Positions 26,345 through 39,108 of a stretch of DNA of 64,000 nt are shown here, piece by piece (the first letter of the stretch is position 1; each line of letters starts with the position of its first letter). The translations under genes were made by a program, and so were the position numbers. Origin of the DNA: Deinococcus radiotolerans (GTDB taxonomy: Bacteria > Deinococcota > Deinococci > Deinococcales > Deinococcaceae); NCBI RefSeq assembly GCF_014647435.1, contig NZ_BMPE01000002.1:62001-126000 (forward strand). Reading direction: 5' to 3'. Under the pieces are notes generated by a model. It was not told the origin of the DNA, did not search any database, and saw nothing but the letters and a program-made list of their open reading frames with translations.

Positions 26345-27574
26345 ATGCTGAACGCTCCCGCCTTCGTTCCCCTGTGGCTGGGCCAGGTGATCACGCAGGT
26401 CGGGGACCGCGCCCTAGGCCTCGCGCTGGGCTATTACGTGTTCCGTGAGACCGGCTCGGTGACCGCCACGGCGCTGCTGGCGCTGTCCGGGTACCTGCCG
26501 GGCCTGCTGTTCGGGTCGTTCGCGGGGGTGCTCGCGGACCGCTGGGACCGGCGGCGGGTGCTGATCATCAGTCAGCTGCTGCAGGGCGTGGTGGTGCTGG
26601 CCCTGCTGCTCGCCACGCGGCCCGGGTGGCTGTGGGTGGCGTACGCCGTGATGTTCACCGAACTGACCCTCAGCCTGCTGGCCCTGCCCGCCGGGGCGGC
26701 GCTGCTGCCCACCCTGGTGGGCGCGGGCCGCCTGGGGCGCGCCAACGCCACCCTGTCGGTCGGCACGACGGTCGCGCGCCTGCTGGGCCCGCCGCTGGGG
26801 GGCCTGCTGGTCGCCCGGTCGGGCGTGGCGGGTGTGGTGGTGTTTGACGCTCTCAGCTTCGTCCTGGCGGCCCTGTGCTTCACGCGCCTGCCCCGCCCGG
26901 TCCCCACCGCGGCGCCGCGTCCGGACGGCCCGCCGGACTCGCTGCTGGGCTCGTGGCGCGCCCTGGCGGCCGAGTGGCGCGCGGGCCTGCGCGTGATCGC
27001 CGGCCACCCGGTCATCCTGAGCCTGATGGCCGTGCTGGGCCTGACCAGTCTGGGCGGCACGCTGGTCGACCCGGCGTACATGCCCTTCGTGCAGGGCGTG
27101 CTGCGCGCCGACGCGACCCAGGTGGGGCTACTGAGCAGCGTGATGGGCGCCAGCACCCTGCTGGGCGGCCTGAGCGCCGCGTGGGCGGTCGAGCGCTTCC
27201 CGCTGCGGCGGCTGATCGTGGGCGGCACCGTCCTGGTCGGCGCGCTGATGCTGTTGACGTACACCCAGGCGTCCCTGCCGCTGATGTTCGTGGGCGTGGC
27301 GCTCATGGGCCTGCCCATGGTCGTGGCGAACGTGGCGACCTCCACGCTGGTGCAGCTGGCCACGCCGGACGCGTACCGGGGCCGGGTGTACGGGGCGCTG
27401 GGTACCACGAACGCCCTGGTCGGCGTGATCGCTGCGGGCGGCGCGGCCCTGGTGGGCGCCCGGGTGGGGCCGGTCGCGCTGCTGACGGTGGCAGGCAGCC
27501 TGACCCTCCTGGCGGGTGTGGTGGCGACCCGTCTGCCCAGCCGCACGGAACAGGTGGCGCCCGCCGGCGACTGA
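26345..27574 (+). CDS. MFS efflux transporter (409 aa)
   Basis: Twelve hydrophobic segments and the MFS loop motif GVLADRWDRRRVLI between helices 2 and 3 mark a single MFS protein. The overall pattern is that of the EntS/MFS_3 exporters. FVPLWLGQVITQVGD at the start matches the first-helix signature of this subgroup. Substrate unknown. The divergent ArsR-like regulator suggests substrate-induced expression. Confidence 0.9.
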   Translation: MLNAPAFVPLWLGQVITQVGDRALGLALGYYVFRETGSVTATALLALSGYLPGLLFGSFAGVLADRWDRRRVLIISQLLQGVVVLALLLATRPGWLWVAYAVMFTELTLSLLALPAGAALLPTLVGAGRLGRANATLSVGTTVARLLGPPLGGLLVARSGVAGVVVFDALSFVLAALCFTRLPRPVPTAAPRPDGPPDSLLGSWRALAAEWRAGLRVIAGHPVILSLMAVLGLTSLGGTLVDPAYMPFVQGVLRADATQVGLLSSVMGASTLLGGLSAAWAVERFPLRRLIVGGTVLVGALMLLTYTQASLPLMFVGVALMGLPMVVANVATSTLVQLATPDAYRGRVYGALGTTNALVGVIAAGGAALVGARVGPVALLTVAGSLTLLAGVVATRLPSRTEQVAPAGD

Positions 27575-27612
27575 AGCCCGCCCAGGGGAGCCCTGGTAGA
27601 CTCGGTGCACCC

Positions 27613-29583
27613 ATGACCGAGGTGCTCCCCTGGGCCCTGACGCTGCTCGGCCCGCCCGCCCTGCACGGGCCCGGCGGCGTGACCGTGCGGCCGGAACGCA
27701 AGACGGCGGCGCTGCTGGCGTACCTGAGCCTGGAGGGCCCCACCAGCCGCGCCCGGCTGGTGCACCTGCTATGGCCGGGCACGCCGGGCAGCAGCGCCCG
27801 CAACAACCTGGTGCACCTGCTGCGCCGCCTGGCCCGCCACGCGCAGCCCGGCCTGATCACCGGGCAGGAGACCCTCAGCCTGCATGAAGCGCTGCCGGTG
27901 GACGCCCGCGACGCGCTGCGCCCAGACGCACCGGTGCCGCCCGGCGAGCTGCTGGCCGGGGTGGCACTCGACGACCTGCCGGACCTGGACGACTGGCTGG
28001 GCGCGCAGCGAGGGACGCTGGACGCGCTGCGCCTGGCCCGCCTGACAGCCGCCGCGCAGCGCGCGGAGCACGCGGGCGACCTGCCCGGCGCGCTGCGGGC
28101 CGCGCTGGCCTGGCTGGACCTCGATCCGCTGTCCGGCGAGGCGGCGCGGCAGGTGATGCGCCTGCACTACCTCAGCGGGGACCGTCCGGCCGCGCTGGCG
28201 GTGTTCACGCGGGTCCGGGAGCAGCTGCGCCGGGAACTGAACCTGCCGCCCGACACGGCGACGCTGGCGCTGGCTGGGCAGATCCGGCGCGGCGAGCCGC
28301 TGCCCGGTCAGGCGCCCGCTGCGGGGGCGCTCCCGCTGGGCGTGCTGCGCCCCCCGGTGCTGGTGGGCCGGGAGGCCGCGTGGGCGCATCTGGAGTCCGC
28401 GTGGGCGGCGCGGCGCACCATCTACCTGACCGGCGAGGCGGGGGTGGGCAAGACCCGCCTCGCGCAGGAATTCGCGGCCAGCAAGGGCCGGGCGCTGTTC
28501 CTGCCGGGCCGTGCGGGCGCGCAGGACGTGCCGTTCGCCGCCGCCACCCACAATGCCCGCGCGCGCCTCGCGGCGAACCCCGGCGTGCCGCTACCCGACT
28601 GGGTGCGGCGGGAACTGTCACGCCTGCTGCCCGAACTGTGGGCCGGTCCGCCCCCACCGCCCATCCAGTCGGAAGCCGCGCGGCTCCAGTACTACCTGGC
28701 GCACCTGGAACTGGTGCGGCTGACCGCGCCCGGCTACGCGGCCGTGATCACGGACGACGTGCAGTACTACGACCCGGCGACCGTGGAACTCGGCACGTTC
28801 TTCCTGACGCAGGCCCCGGCCGGGGACCCGGGCGAGGTGCCGCGTCACCTGATCACGTACCGGCGCGGCAGTCTCAGCGCGCACGCGCAGGCCCGCATTG
28901 ACGGGCTGGTGCAGGCCGGACTGGCCGCCCGGGTCGACCTGGACGGGCTGGACCTGGCGGGCACGCACGCCCTCCTGAGCTCGCTGGACGCCCCGCCGGA
29001 ACTGGCCGGGGCGCTGCACGCCCGCACGGGCGGAAACCTTCAGTTCCTGCTGGAAGCGCTGCGGGCCGCGTTCCAGGGCGGTCAGTTCACGCCTGACCCC
29101 GTGGCACCTGTGGGCCTGGACCGCCTGCTGGCCGGTCGGCTGGCGCGGCTGTCGCCCGGCGCGGCGCAGGTGGCGCGCGGCGCGGCGGCGCTGGGGGACC
29201 AGTTCACGCTGGAACTCCTCTCGGAAGTGCTGGGCCTGACCCTGCCGGACCTGGCGGACGCCTGGGAGGAACTGGAGCGCGCACAGATCATGGTGGGGGA
29301 GGCCTTCAGTCACGACCTGCTGCGCGAGGCGGTCCTGGCGGACCTGCCGGACGCGGCGCGCGGCCCGCTGCACCGCGCCTGCGCCCGCACCCTCGCCCGG
29401 CACGGCGCGCACCCGGAGCGCGTCGCGCGACACTGGCAGGCCGCCGGGGACGCGGCGCAGGCGGCCGGGTGGTGGCGCCGGGCCGCCGCGCACGCCGAGG
29501 CCGCAGGGCGACCTGACGAGGCCCGGGCCGCGGCCCGGCTGGCCGCGCAGCTTGAGGGACCTCCCGCACCGGACCTGCCGTAG
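27613..29583 (+). CDS. BTAD/AAA ATPase signalling regulator 1 (656 aa)
   Basis: An N-terminal OmpR-like winged helix (about 8-95, with LLWPGTPGSSARNNLVHLLRR) is followed by a bacterial transcriptional activator domain (about 115-230). This is the SARP/AfsR arrangement. An AAA/STAND ATPase follows, with Walker A GEAGVGKT (274-281), and then a helical C-terminus. No LuxR-type HTH is present at the C-terminus. The ATG at 27613 is used; the frame extends upstream through the MFS gene without meaning. The next gene is a paralogue, 8 bp away. The pair probably senses a signal and activates nearby genes, which is inference. Confidence 0.85.
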   Translation: MTEVLPWALTLLGPPALHGPGGVTVRPERKTAALLAYLSLEGPTSRARLVHLLWPGTPGSSARNNLVHLLRRLARHAQPGLITGQETLSLHEALPVDARDALRPDAPVPPGELLAGVALDDLPDLDDWLGAQRGTLDALRLARLTAAAQRAEHAGDLPGALRAALAWLDLDPLSGEAARQVMRLHYLSGDRPAALAVFTRVREQLRRELNLPPDTATLALAGQIRRGEPLPGQAPAAGALPLGVLRPPVLVGREAAWAHLESAWAARRTIYLTGEAGVGKTRLAQEFAASKGRALFLPGRAGAQDVPFAAATHNARARLAANPGVPLPDWVRRELSRLLPELWAGPPPPPIQSEAARLQYYLAHLELVRLTAPGYAAVITDDVQYYDPATVELGTFFLTQAPAGDPGEVPRHLITYRRGSLSAHAQARIDGLVQAGLAARVDLDGLDLAGTHALLSSLDAPPELAGALHARTGGNLQFLLEALRAAFQGGQFTPDPVAPVGLDRLLAGRLARLSPGAAQVARGAAALGDQFTLELLSEVLGLTLPDLADAWEELERAQIMVGEAFSHDLLREAVLADLPDAARGPLHRACARTLARHGAHPERVARHWQAAGDAAQAAGWWRRAAAHAEAAGRPDEARAAARLAAQLEGPPAPDLP

Positions 29584-29591
29584 CATGAGGC

Positions 29592-31532
29592 GTGCAAAGC
29601 GACGCGTGGCAGCTGACCCTGACCGGCCCGCCGGTCCTGCGCGACCCGTCCGGCGCGCCCCAGCGCTGCTCGGGCAAGTCCCTGGCGATCCTGGCCTTCC
29701 TGGCCCTGGACGGCCCCACCGCCCGCAGTGAACTGGCGGGCCTGCTGTGGCCCGACACGCAGGAGAGCACGGCCCGCAACAACCTGGTGCATCAGCTGCG
29801 GCGCATGCAGGCCGCGTACGGCGCGGACCTCGTGCAGGCCGGGGACGTTCTGAGCCTGAGCGCGCAGCTGCGCGTGGACCTGACCGATCAGGGCGAGCTG
29901 CTGGGCGGCGTGGACTGGCCGGAGCTGCCGGAACTGCACGACTGGCTGCTGGCCCGCCGAAGTCGCCTCGACGCGGAACGCGCCGCCCGCTGGCGCGAGC
30001 AGGCGCAGCGGCAGGAGGACGCGGGCGACTGGACGGCCGCGCTGGACACCGTCGCACAGCTGCGCGCCCTGGACCCCCTGTCCGAGGACGCCCTGCGGCG
30101 CGAGATGCGCCTGCACTACCTGCTGGGCCACGCCGCGCGCGCCCTGGAGGTCTTCGAGACCGGCCGGGCGCAGTTGCAGGCCACGCTGAACCAGGCGCCC
30201 CTGCCCGAGACGCAGGCGCTGGCGCGCGACATCACGCGCGGGACGCTCAGCGCCGCCCAGGCGTCCCCCGCGCCCGGCGCGGACCTGCCCAGCGGCATGG
30301 CCCGCCCACCCCTGGTGGGCCGCGAGGCTGAATGGGCGCAGATGCAGGACGCCTGGAACGCCGGGCAGGGCGTCGTGCTGCTGGGGGAAGCCGGGGTGGG
30401 CAAGACCCGCCTGGCCCTGGACTTCCTGGACGCGCACGGGGGCGGCATGCGCTTCCAGGGCTGCCTGGGGGACGCGGGCCTGCCGTACGCCACGCACGCC
30501 CGCACGTACCGGCAGGTGCTGAGTGCCTTCCCGGACCTGCCGCTGCCCGACTGGGTGCGCGCCGAGCTGACCCGGATCATGCCGTCCCTGGGCGGCGCGC
30601 CCGAGCCCATCACGGACGAGGCGCGCAAAGTCCGCTTCTGGCAGGCAAAGGCAGAGGCGCTGGGCCTGGCGATCCGCGAGGCGGGCCTGCGCCACCTCGT
30701 GTTCGATGACGTGCAGTTCATGGATGACGCCAGCATCGAGGCGGGCGCGTTCGTGTTCGCGCAGCTGGGCTGGGGACAGCCCAGCGCGCCCTACCGCACC
30801 ATTCACTGCGCCCGCCCCGCGCAGCTGGGCGCCCAGCAGCAGGCGGTCATGCAGGCCATGGTGGACAGCGGCCTGATCCGCATCATTCCGCTGGGTCCGC
30901 TGCCCGGCGAGGCGGTGCAGGCCCTGGTGGGCGCTCTGGACCTGCCCGACGCCACCGGCACCCTGGCGAGCGAGCTGGGCCGTTACACCGGTGGGAATCC
31001 GCTGCTGCTGCTGGAAACGGCCCGCAGCCTGCACGCCGCGCCCAGCCTGCCCGGCCCGCTGCCCCTGCCGGAATCGGCGGGCCGGGTCACCGAGACCCGC
31101 CTGGCGCGGCTGTCCCCGGCGGCGCTGCACGCGGCCCGCGCGGCCGCCGTGCTGCGCAGCGACTTTGACGTGGACCTGGTCGCGCAGGTGCTGGGCGCGC
31201 CGCTGCTGGCCACGCTGGACGCCTGGGAGGAACTCCAGGCGGCGCAGGTGATGCGCGGCGCGGCCTTCGAGCATGACCTGGTCGCGGACGCCGTGCTGGC
31301 CGCCACACCCGGCGCGGTGCGGCGCCTGCTGCACCGCGCCGCGGCCCGCACCCTGACCCGGCACGGCGCGCCGCCCGCGCGGATCGCGCGGCACTGGCAG
31401 GCCGGCGGGGCCGCGCGCGAGGCCGCGCCGCAGTTCGAACAGGCCGCCCAGCACGCCCGCGCCGCGTACCGCCACGCGGAAGCCGACGAGTACACCCGCG
31501 AGGCCGAGCACGCCTACGCGCAGGCCGGGTAG
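29592..31532 (+). CDS. BTAD/AAA ATPase signalling regulator 2 (646 aa)
   Basis: The domain order is the same as in the preceding gene: winged helix with LLWPDTQESTARNNLVHQLRR, BTAD (about 110-215), then ATPase with GEAGVGKT at about 265-272. The two are tandem duplicates, and similarity continues to the end (LTRHGAPPARIARHWQ). A GTG start lies 8 bp after the upstream stop, so they are cotranscribed. Keeping two full copies suggests different signals or a heteromeric assembly. Confidence 0.85.
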   Translation: MQSDAWQLTLTGPPVLRDPSGAPQRCSGKSLAILAFLALDGPTARSELAGLLWPDTQESTARNNLVHQLRRMQAAYGADLVQAGDVLSLSAQLRVDLTDQGELLGGVDWPELPELHDWLLARRSRLDAERAARWREQAQRQEDAGDWTAALDTVAQLRALDPLSEDALRREMRLHYLLGHAARALEVFETGRAQLQATLNQAPLPETQALARDITRGTLSAAQASPAPGADLPSGMARPPLVGREAEWAQMQDAWNAGQGVVLLGEAGVGKTRLALDFLDAHGGGMRFQGCLGDAGLPYATHARTYRQVLSAFPDLPLPDWVRAELTRIMPSLGGAPEPITDEARKVRFWQAKAEALGLAIREAGLRHLVFDDVQFMDDASIEAGAFVFAQLGWGQPSAPYRTIHCARPAQLGAQQQAVMQAMVDSGLIRIIPLGPLPGEAVQALVGALDLPDATGTLASELGRYTGGNPLLLLETARSLHAAPSLPGPLPLPESAGRVTETRLARLSPAALHAARAAAVLRSDFDVDLVAQVLGAPLLATLDAWEELQAAQVMRGAAFEHDLVADAVLAATPGAVRRLLHRAAARTLTRHGAPPARIARHWQAGGAAREAAPQFEQAAQHARAAYRHAEADEYTREAEHAYAQAG

Positions 31533-31569
31533 CCCGCATGGGCCCGGGCCGGTGCGGCACAATGCCCGT

Positions 31570-33636
<2,067 letters not shown>

Positions 33637-33674
33637 CGCGCGGGTGGGGGCAGCCCGCCCGGGTATGCTCGGTC

Positions 33675-34310
33675 ATGCCTGACCTGCCCACCCTGCTGGC
33701 CTTCAGTGCCGCCGCGCTGGCCCTGATCCTGATTCCCGGACCCAGCGTGCTGTACATCGTGGCGCGCAGCCTGCACCAGGGGCGGCGCGCCGGGCTGGTG
33801 TCCGCGCTGGGCGTGCAGACCGGCGGGCTGGTCCATGTGCTGGCCGCCACGCTGGGTGTGTCTGCACTGGTGCTGTCCTCGGCGCTGCTGTTCAGCGTCC
33901 TGAAGTGGGTGGGCGCCGCGTACCTGATCGTGCTGGGCCTGCGAACCCTGCGCGCCCCAGCGCCGGCCACCCTGACGGTGACCACGCCGCCCGCGCAGCC
34001 GCTGGGGCAGATCTTCCGGCAGGGCGCGGTCGTGAACGCCCTGAACCCCAAGACCGCGCTGTTCTTCCTGGCGTTCCTGCCGCAGTTCGTGCACCCCGGG
34101 CACGGGCCCGTGTGGGCGCAGACCCTCACGCTGGGCCTGGTGTTCCTGGCGCTCGCCACGCTCAGTGACGGCAGCTACGCGCTGCTGGCGGGCAGCCTGG
34201 GGCGGCGGTGGCAGGGGAGCCGGTTGTTCGCCCGGCGGCAACAGAAGGTCTCCGGCGGGGTGTACCTCGCGCTGGGGGTGGGCACCGCCCTGATCCCCCA
34301 CGGCTCATGA
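33675..34310 (+). CDS. LysE/RhtB-family amino acid exporter (211 aa)
   Basis: Six hydrophobic helices are visible, with the family signature IPGPSVLYIVARSLHQGRRAG after helix 1, the LGLRTLRAP loop and NPKTALFFLAFLPQF. RhtB-type proteins export amino acids such as threonine or homoserine lactone; the substrate here is unknown. The ATG at 33675 is used. The stop overlaps the end of the convergent HAD gene by 6 bp. Confidence 0.92.
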   Translation: MPDLPTLLAFSAAALALILIPGPSVLYIVARSLHQGRRAGLVSALGVQTGGLVHVLAATLGVSALVLSSALLFSVLKWVGAAYLIVLGLRTLRAPAPATLTVTTPPAQPLGQIFRQGAVVNALNPKTALFFLAFLPQFVHPGHGPVWAQTLTLGLVFLALATLSDGSYALLAGSLGRRWQGSRLFARRQQKVSGGVYLALGVGTALIPHGS

Positions 34311-35024
34311 CGGCGCAGCAGCAGCACAGGGCAACTCAGCCAGCGTCGCCACGCTGAGCGCCGCCCCGCCCGCCAGCGCCCGTGCCCGCACGCGCGGGTG
34401 CGGGTGGACATGCCACGCGCGGAGGCCCGCCGCGACCGCCCCGCACACGTCATGCTCCGGACTGTCCCCCACGTACGCGCCGGAATGGGCCGGGAGGTCC
34501 AGGGCGTCCAGCAGCACCCGGAAGGGGAGAGGATCGGGTTTCAGCGCCCCCACCTCACCGGCGATGATCACCACCTCAAAGGGGTCATCCGGGAAGCAGG
34601 CCCGCACCCGCGCCCGCTGGGCCGGGCCGTCGTACGCGTTCGACAGCAGCGCCAGCCGCACCCCGGCCGCCCGCAGGTCCCGCAGCAGGTCCGCCGCGCC
34701 AGGCACGGGCCGGGTCGCGTCCACCAGCGCCCGCGTGTAGAGGCCCAGGTGCGCGCCGGTCAGAGCCACCCCGTACGCCGCAAGCGTGCGCTCCAGCCGC
34801 TCGGCATCCTGCCGCAGCGGGGCGGCCACCCCAGCCTCCACCCGCGCGTGGAAGGCCATGATCTCGTCCACTGCCCATTCCTCGAACGCCGCCTGCGGCA
34901 CGTCCGGGCAGGCCGCGTGCCGCAGCGTGTCCAGCGCGTGAATATCCGCCGCGACGAAATCCGTCAGCGTGCCGTCGAAATCGAAGGCCAGGAACCGCAG
35001 CGGGGCGGGCAGGTGGGGACGCAC
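34305..35024 (-). CDS. HAD-superfamily phosphatase (239 aa)
   Basis: HAD motif I is DFDGTLTD (about 14-21), motif II SN in LALLSNAYDG, motif III Lys in LKPDPLPF and motif IV GDSPEHDV. The cap domain is of the helical C1 type. Such enzymes hydrolyse small phosphates; the substrate cannot be read from the sequence. GTG start at 35024. It is convergent with the LysE gene and follows ttcA on the same strand after 37 bp. Confidence 0.9.
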   Translation of the reverse strand: MRPHLPAPLRFLAFDFDGTLTDFVAADIHALDTLRHAACPDVPQAAFEEWAVDEIMAFHARVEAGVAAPLRQDAERLERTLAAYGVALTGAHLGLYTRALVDATRPVPGAADLLRDLRAAGVRLALLSNAYDGPAQRARVRACFPDDPFEVVIIAGEVGALKPDPLPFRVLLDALDLPAHSGAYVGDSPEHDVCGAVAAGLRAWHVHPHPRVRARALAGGAALSVATLAELPCAAAAPS

Positions 35025-35061
35025 CCCGGCAGCCTACCCGCCCCTGCTTCAGGGGAATCCC

Positions 35062-35961
35062 TCAGCCCAGCATGTCCAGTTCCTGCACGCCGCTCAGGAA
35101 CTCGCGCTGCGGGTACTCGTCCGGGTCGAAGCCGCGGTCGCCCTCGGCGGGCGTGACGCTCAGGGATGCGAAGTCGAACAGGTCGCGGTCCATCAGGTGG
35201 CTGGGCGTGACGCGGGTCAGGGCGCGCGCGATGTTCGTCAGGCGGCCTGGGTGTTCCCGTTCCCAGCCTTCGAGCATCTCGCCGACCACCCTGCGCTGGA
35301 GGTTCTCCTGGCTGCCGCAGAGGTTGCAGGGAATGATCGGGAATTCGCGTGCCTGCGCGTAGCGGATGATGTCGGCCTCCGCGACGTACGCCAGGGGGCG
35401 GATCACGACGTTCGTGCCGTCGTCACTCTGGAGTTTGGGTGGCATGGCTTTCAGGCGCGCGCCGAAGAACAGGTTCATGAACAGCGTTTCCAGGATGTCG
35501 TCGCGGTGGTGGCCCAGCGCGATCTTCGTCGCGCCGATCTTGCGGGCGTGGGCGTACAGGATGCCGCGGCGCAGGCGGCTGCACAGCGCGCAGGTGGTTT
35601 TGCCCTCCGGCGTCTTCTGCTTGACGACGCTGTACGTGTCCTCGGTCAGGATGTCAAAGCGCACGCCCAGCCCTTGCAGGTAGCGGGGCAGGACGTCCTT
35701 CGGGAAGCCCGGCTGGCCCTGGTCGAGGTTCACCGCGATGATCTCGAAGTCAATCGGGGCTTTCTTCTGGAGGTGCAGCAGCACGTCCAGCAGCGTGTAG
35801 CTGTCCTTCCCGCCGGACAGGCAGACCATCACGCGGTCGCCGCCTTCGATCATGCGGTAGTCGCCGATGGCCTGCCCCACCCCCTTCACGATCGTCTGGA
35901 AGAGGCGGGGGTCGGTGGTGGGGCCGGGGGCCGTCAGGTGGGAAGGGGCAGTCTGGGTCAT
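35062..35961 (-). CDS. ttcA: tRNA 2-thiocytidine synthetase (299 aa)
   Basis: The PP-loop SGGKDS (about 49-54) activates the tRNA by adenylation. Two CxxC pairs, [10 protein letters not shown] and CNLCGSQ, hold the iron-sulfur cluster. [16 protein letters not shown] is the TtcA/TilS-like signature. TtcA thiolates cytidine 32 of several tRNAs. The length and all ligands are normal. Confidence 0.93.
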   Translation of the reverse strand: MTQTAPSHLTAPGPTTDPRLFQTIVKGVGQAIGDYRMIEGGDRVMVCLSGGKDSYTLLDVLLHLQKKAPIDFEIIAVNLDQGQPGFPKDVLPRYLQGLGVRFDILTEDTYSVVKQKTPEGKTTCALCSRLRRGILYAHARKIGATKIALGHHRDDILETLFMNLFFGARLKAMPPKLQSDDGTNVVIRPLAYVAEADIIRYAQAREFPIIPCNLCGSQENLQRRVVGEMLEGWEREHPGRLTNIARALTRVTPSHLMDRDLFDFASLSVTPAEGDRGFDPDEYPQREFLSGVQELDMLG

Positions 35962-36085
35962 GGCGCGCTAGCGGGTCATGGTACGCGCTGCGGGGCGGGG
36001 CAAGTGTTCCCTGAGTCGCGCAGCCCCGCCGCACCTCATGAATGGCCGGTCAAGGCGCCCTCATGAACGGCGGGTATTCAGAAGT

Positions 36086-36472
36086 GTGTTCAGACAGACC
36101 ATCGTGCTCGCCCTGAGCGCCGCGCTGCTCGCGGCCTGCGGCGCCGCCCCCGCTCCCACGGCCGCTCAGATTGGGGTGCTTCCGCCCGTCTCCGCGCCCA
36201 CCCAGCCCGACCCGACCGGTCCGGCCCTGCACGTCCTGGATGACCACCTCGTGCGGGTTACCACGCAGGGCGAGGTGCTGATCATCGAGGCGACCGACCC
36301 CACCGGCACGACGTTCATGCGCCTGACCGGCTGCCCCGGCGGGTGCCGCCTGACCGGCGAGCAGGGCGTGCTGCTCCCGCCAGCCGGGCTGCGCGTGAAC
36401 GTTCTGGACGGCCTGACCGTGCAGGCCCGCGCGCCGCTGGGCCAGTGGACTGACGCGGCCACCTACCACTGA
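36086..36472 (+). CDS. small lipoprotein (128 aa)
   Basis: A signal peptide with LLAAC lipobox and a Pro/Ala-rich linker precede a mature domain with a CPGGCR pair that could bind metal or form a disulfide. I chose the GTG at 36086 because it gives a compact signal peptide; ATG 36038 would add 16 basic residues. No family is recognised. It sits between ttcA (divergent) and the PBP gene. Confidence 0.65.
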   Translation: MFRQTIVLALSAALLAACGAAPAPTAAQIGVLPPVSAPTQPDPTGPALHVLDDHLVRVTTQGEVLIIEATDPTGTTFMRLTGCPGGCRLTGEQGVLLPPAGLRVNVLDGLTVQARAPLGQWTDAATYH

Positions 36473-36626
36473 TCCTGATCCGCTCATGCTTTCTGCGGAC
36501 GGCGCGCCCGGCCGGGCGTGGCAGACTGCCTGCCATGACGGCCCCCGCCGCCCCGCCCCGCGCCCCCCACCGCCAGCGTGACCTGAGGCCAGATGCGCCT
36601 GAGCCGCACCCGGTAGAGTGGCCCCG

Positions 36627-39032
36627 ATGAGAGCCTTGAACATCCTGGGCGGCGCGCTGCTCGCAGCCGCGGTGGGCGCCGGCGGCCTGTGGGCCGCGTG
36701 GGGCCGCGACCTGCCCAGCGTGTCCGACCTGGACGTGCTGGAGTTCAGCGGACAGACCCGCGTGTACGACCGCGCCGGGACGCTGGTGGGCACCCTGACC
36801 CCCAGCCTCAGCAGCGGCGGCAGCGTGAACCGCGACCTCCTCAAGGCCGGGGAGATCAGCCCGTGGCTTCAGAAGGCCGTGGTGACCAGCGAGGACCGCC
36901 GCTTCTACCAGCATGGCGGCGTGGACGTGATCGGCATCGCGCGCGGCCTCATCAAGGGCGTCCTGCAAAACGACTTGGAGGGCGGTAGCAGCATCACGCA
37001 GCAGGTCGTGAAGAACACCCTGCTGGCCGACCTGCACGGCGCCCGCACCCCGGAACGCAAGTTCAAGGAGGCGGTGCTGGCGTACCAGCTGGAACGCAAC
37101 TTCGACAAGAAGCAGATCCTGAACGCGTACCTGAACGTCATCTACTGGGGCGACGGGGGCAGCAGCGACATCATCGGCGCGGGCGGCGCCGCGCACGCGT
37201 ACTTCGGCAAGGACGCCCGGGCCCTCAACCTCGCCGAGAGCGTGTACCTCGCCACGATCATCCCCGCACCCAACCGCCGCTACAAGGAATTCAAGTCCTA
37301 CCGCCCCCTGATGAAAAGCCTCCTGACCCGCATGGTCGAGGACGGCCAGGTCACGCAGGCCGAGGCGGACGCCGCGTGGAAAACCCCGATCTACCCGGCC
37401 GGGTGGCGCCTGGGCTGGAACGCGGACGGCACGCTGCGCAGCGCGAACCTGGAACGCCCGGACCGCCTGGGCGAGAACCTCCAGCGCACCGAGGGCGCCC
37501 GACGGTACCCGAACTTCTACTACCTGCAGGCGGTGGAAAAGGAGCTGCTGCCCCTGATCGGCCGCAAGGCCCTGTACGGCGGCGGGAAGATCTACACCGG
37601 CATGAGCGCCCAGGCGCAATCGGCCGCCGAGGAGGCCAGCCGGGGTGCCCGCCTACCTGACGGCGCCACCCTGGGCGCGGCGCTGGTCCGCCCGGACAGC
37701 GGCGAGGTGCTGGCCCTGGTCGGGCAGAAACTCACGGACGCCCGCCCCAGCGACTGGAACAACGCCACGCAGGCCCGGCGGCAGGTGGGCAGCAGCGTCA
37801 AGCCTCTGCTGTACGCCCTGGCGCTCGAGAAAGGCTGGAAGCAGAGCGACACCGTTCTCGACGCGCCCATCCGGGGGGACTACCAGCCCATGAACTACAA
37901 CCGCCGCTGGACCGGCCGGTACGTCACCCTGCGCTACTCGCTGGATCACAGCCTGAACCTCCCCACCGTGCGGATCGGGCAGGAACTCGGCATCCCCACC
38001 TTCGAGGCGAAACTGCGCGACCTGGGCCTCACGCCCCCCGCGAACGCCGGGCTGTCCCTGACCATCGGCACGCTGGAAGCCAGCCCGCTGCAGATGGCGT
38101 CCGCGTACGCCACCTTCGCCAACGGCGGCCTGTACTACGCACCCACCCTGGTCCGCAAGGTCGAGGACGCGCGCGGCAAGGTCATCTACACCCGCGCCGC
38201 CCCCACCCCGAAACGCGTGTGGGACGCCCGCACCGCGTGGCTGGGCCTGGACATGCTGCGCGGCGTCGTGAACGACCTCTCGGCGTCCCAGGGGGGCCTC
38301 GCCACGCGCGCCCTGATCCCAGGCTGGCCGGTCGGCGGGAAGACCGGCACCACCAACGACGTCAAGGACCTGTGGTTCGCGGGCGTCACCCCCACCGTCG
38401 CCGGAGCCGTCTGGGTCGGCAAGCAGGAGGGCGGCGCCCTGCCCGGCTGGGCGTACAGCGGCGAGATCCCCACGCCCATCTGGCAGCAGGCCGTCGCGGG
38501 CACGCTGGCCGGGCAGCCCGAAACGGACTTCCGGCAGCCGGACGGCGTCACGTACCGCGTCGTGCGGAACGTGAACATGGCCTTCCGCACCGAGGACGCC
38601 GACAACGAACCCGTCGCCCGCGACGGCAGCGGCAGCACCACCGGCTTCTTCGGCCGGCGCCGCCAGCCCGCCCCGACCGTGCAGCCCAGCCCCGACCCCA
38701 CCCCCACGCCCGCCGTCACCGAGGAAACCGCGGCGCCCGCACCGGAACCCACGGCACCCACCCCCGAACCGGTCCCGGTGGACCCCGTGCCCGCCACGCC
38801 CGTCACGCCGGAAACGCCCGACCCGGCTGCCGAGCCCACACCGGACCCCACCCCCACCCCTGCCCCCGACGTCCCAGTGCAGAATCCGCCCGAGCCGCTG
38901 CCCACCGAACCGGACCCGAACGCCATCCCGGATCAGAACCCCGGCGATCAGGCCGAGCCCCTGCCGGACCCGACCACCCTGGACGGGCAGGACACCACGG
39001 ACCCTATCAACGAGATTCCACCCGTGAACTGA
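36627..39032 (+). CDS. class A penicillin-binding protein with Pro-rich tail (801 aa)
   Basis: A transmembrane anchor (about 3-24) is followed by the glycosyltransferase 51 domain with [10 protein letters not shown] and [12 protein letters not shown]. The transpeptidase domain has SSVK (active Ser), SLN and KTGT. It polymerises and cross-links peptidoglycan at the outer face of the membrane. The last roughly 140 residues are a Pro/Glu/Asp/Thr-rich tail with repeats such as [11 protein letters not shown], probably unstructured and perhaps spanning the thick wall. The ATG at 36627 is used. Confidence 0.93.
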   Translation: MRALNILGGALLAAAVGAGGLWAAWGRDLPSVSDLDVLEFSGQTRVYDRAGTLVGTLTPSLSSGGSVNRDLLKAGEISPWLQKAVVTSEDRRFYQHGGVDVIGIARGLIKGVLQNDLEGGSSITQQVVKNTLLADLHGARTPERKFKEAVLAYQLERNFDKKQILNAYLNVIYWGDGGSSDIIGAGGAAHAYFGKDARALNLAESVYLATIIPAPNRRYKEFKSYRPLMKSLLTRMVEDGQVTQAEADAAWKTPIYPAGWRLGWNADGTLRSANLERPDRLGENLQRTEGARRYPNFYYLQAVEKELLPLIGRKALYGGGKIYTGMSAQAQSAAEEASRGARLPDGATLGAALVRPDSGEVLALVGQKLTDARPSDWNNATQARRQVGSSVKPLLYALALEKGWKQSDTVLDAPIRGDYQPMNYNRRWTGRYVTLRYSLDHSLNLPTVRIGQELGIPTFEAKLRDLGLTPPANAGLSLTIGTLEASPLQMASAYATFANGGLYYAPTLVRKVEDARGKVIYTRAAPTPKRVWDARTAWLGLDMLRGVVNDLSASQGGLATRALIPGWPVGGKTGTTNDVKDLWFAGVTPTVAGAVWVGKQEGGALPGWAYSGEIPTPIWQQAVAGTLAGQPETDFRQPDGVTYRVVRNVNMAFRTEDADNEPVARDGSGSTTGFFGRRRQPAPTVQPSPDPTPTPAVTEETAAPAPEPTAPTPEPVPVDPVPATPVTPETPDPAAEPTPDPTPTPAPDVPVQNPPEPLPTEPDPNAIPDQNPGDQAEPLPDPTTLDGQDTTDPINEIPPVN

Positions 39033-39108
39033 GTCGCAGCAGGATCAGAGCGGCGCCCGTCCTCTCGCCGACCCTCACAGGACCGGACGGCCGCTCTACA
39101 CTGCGCGC

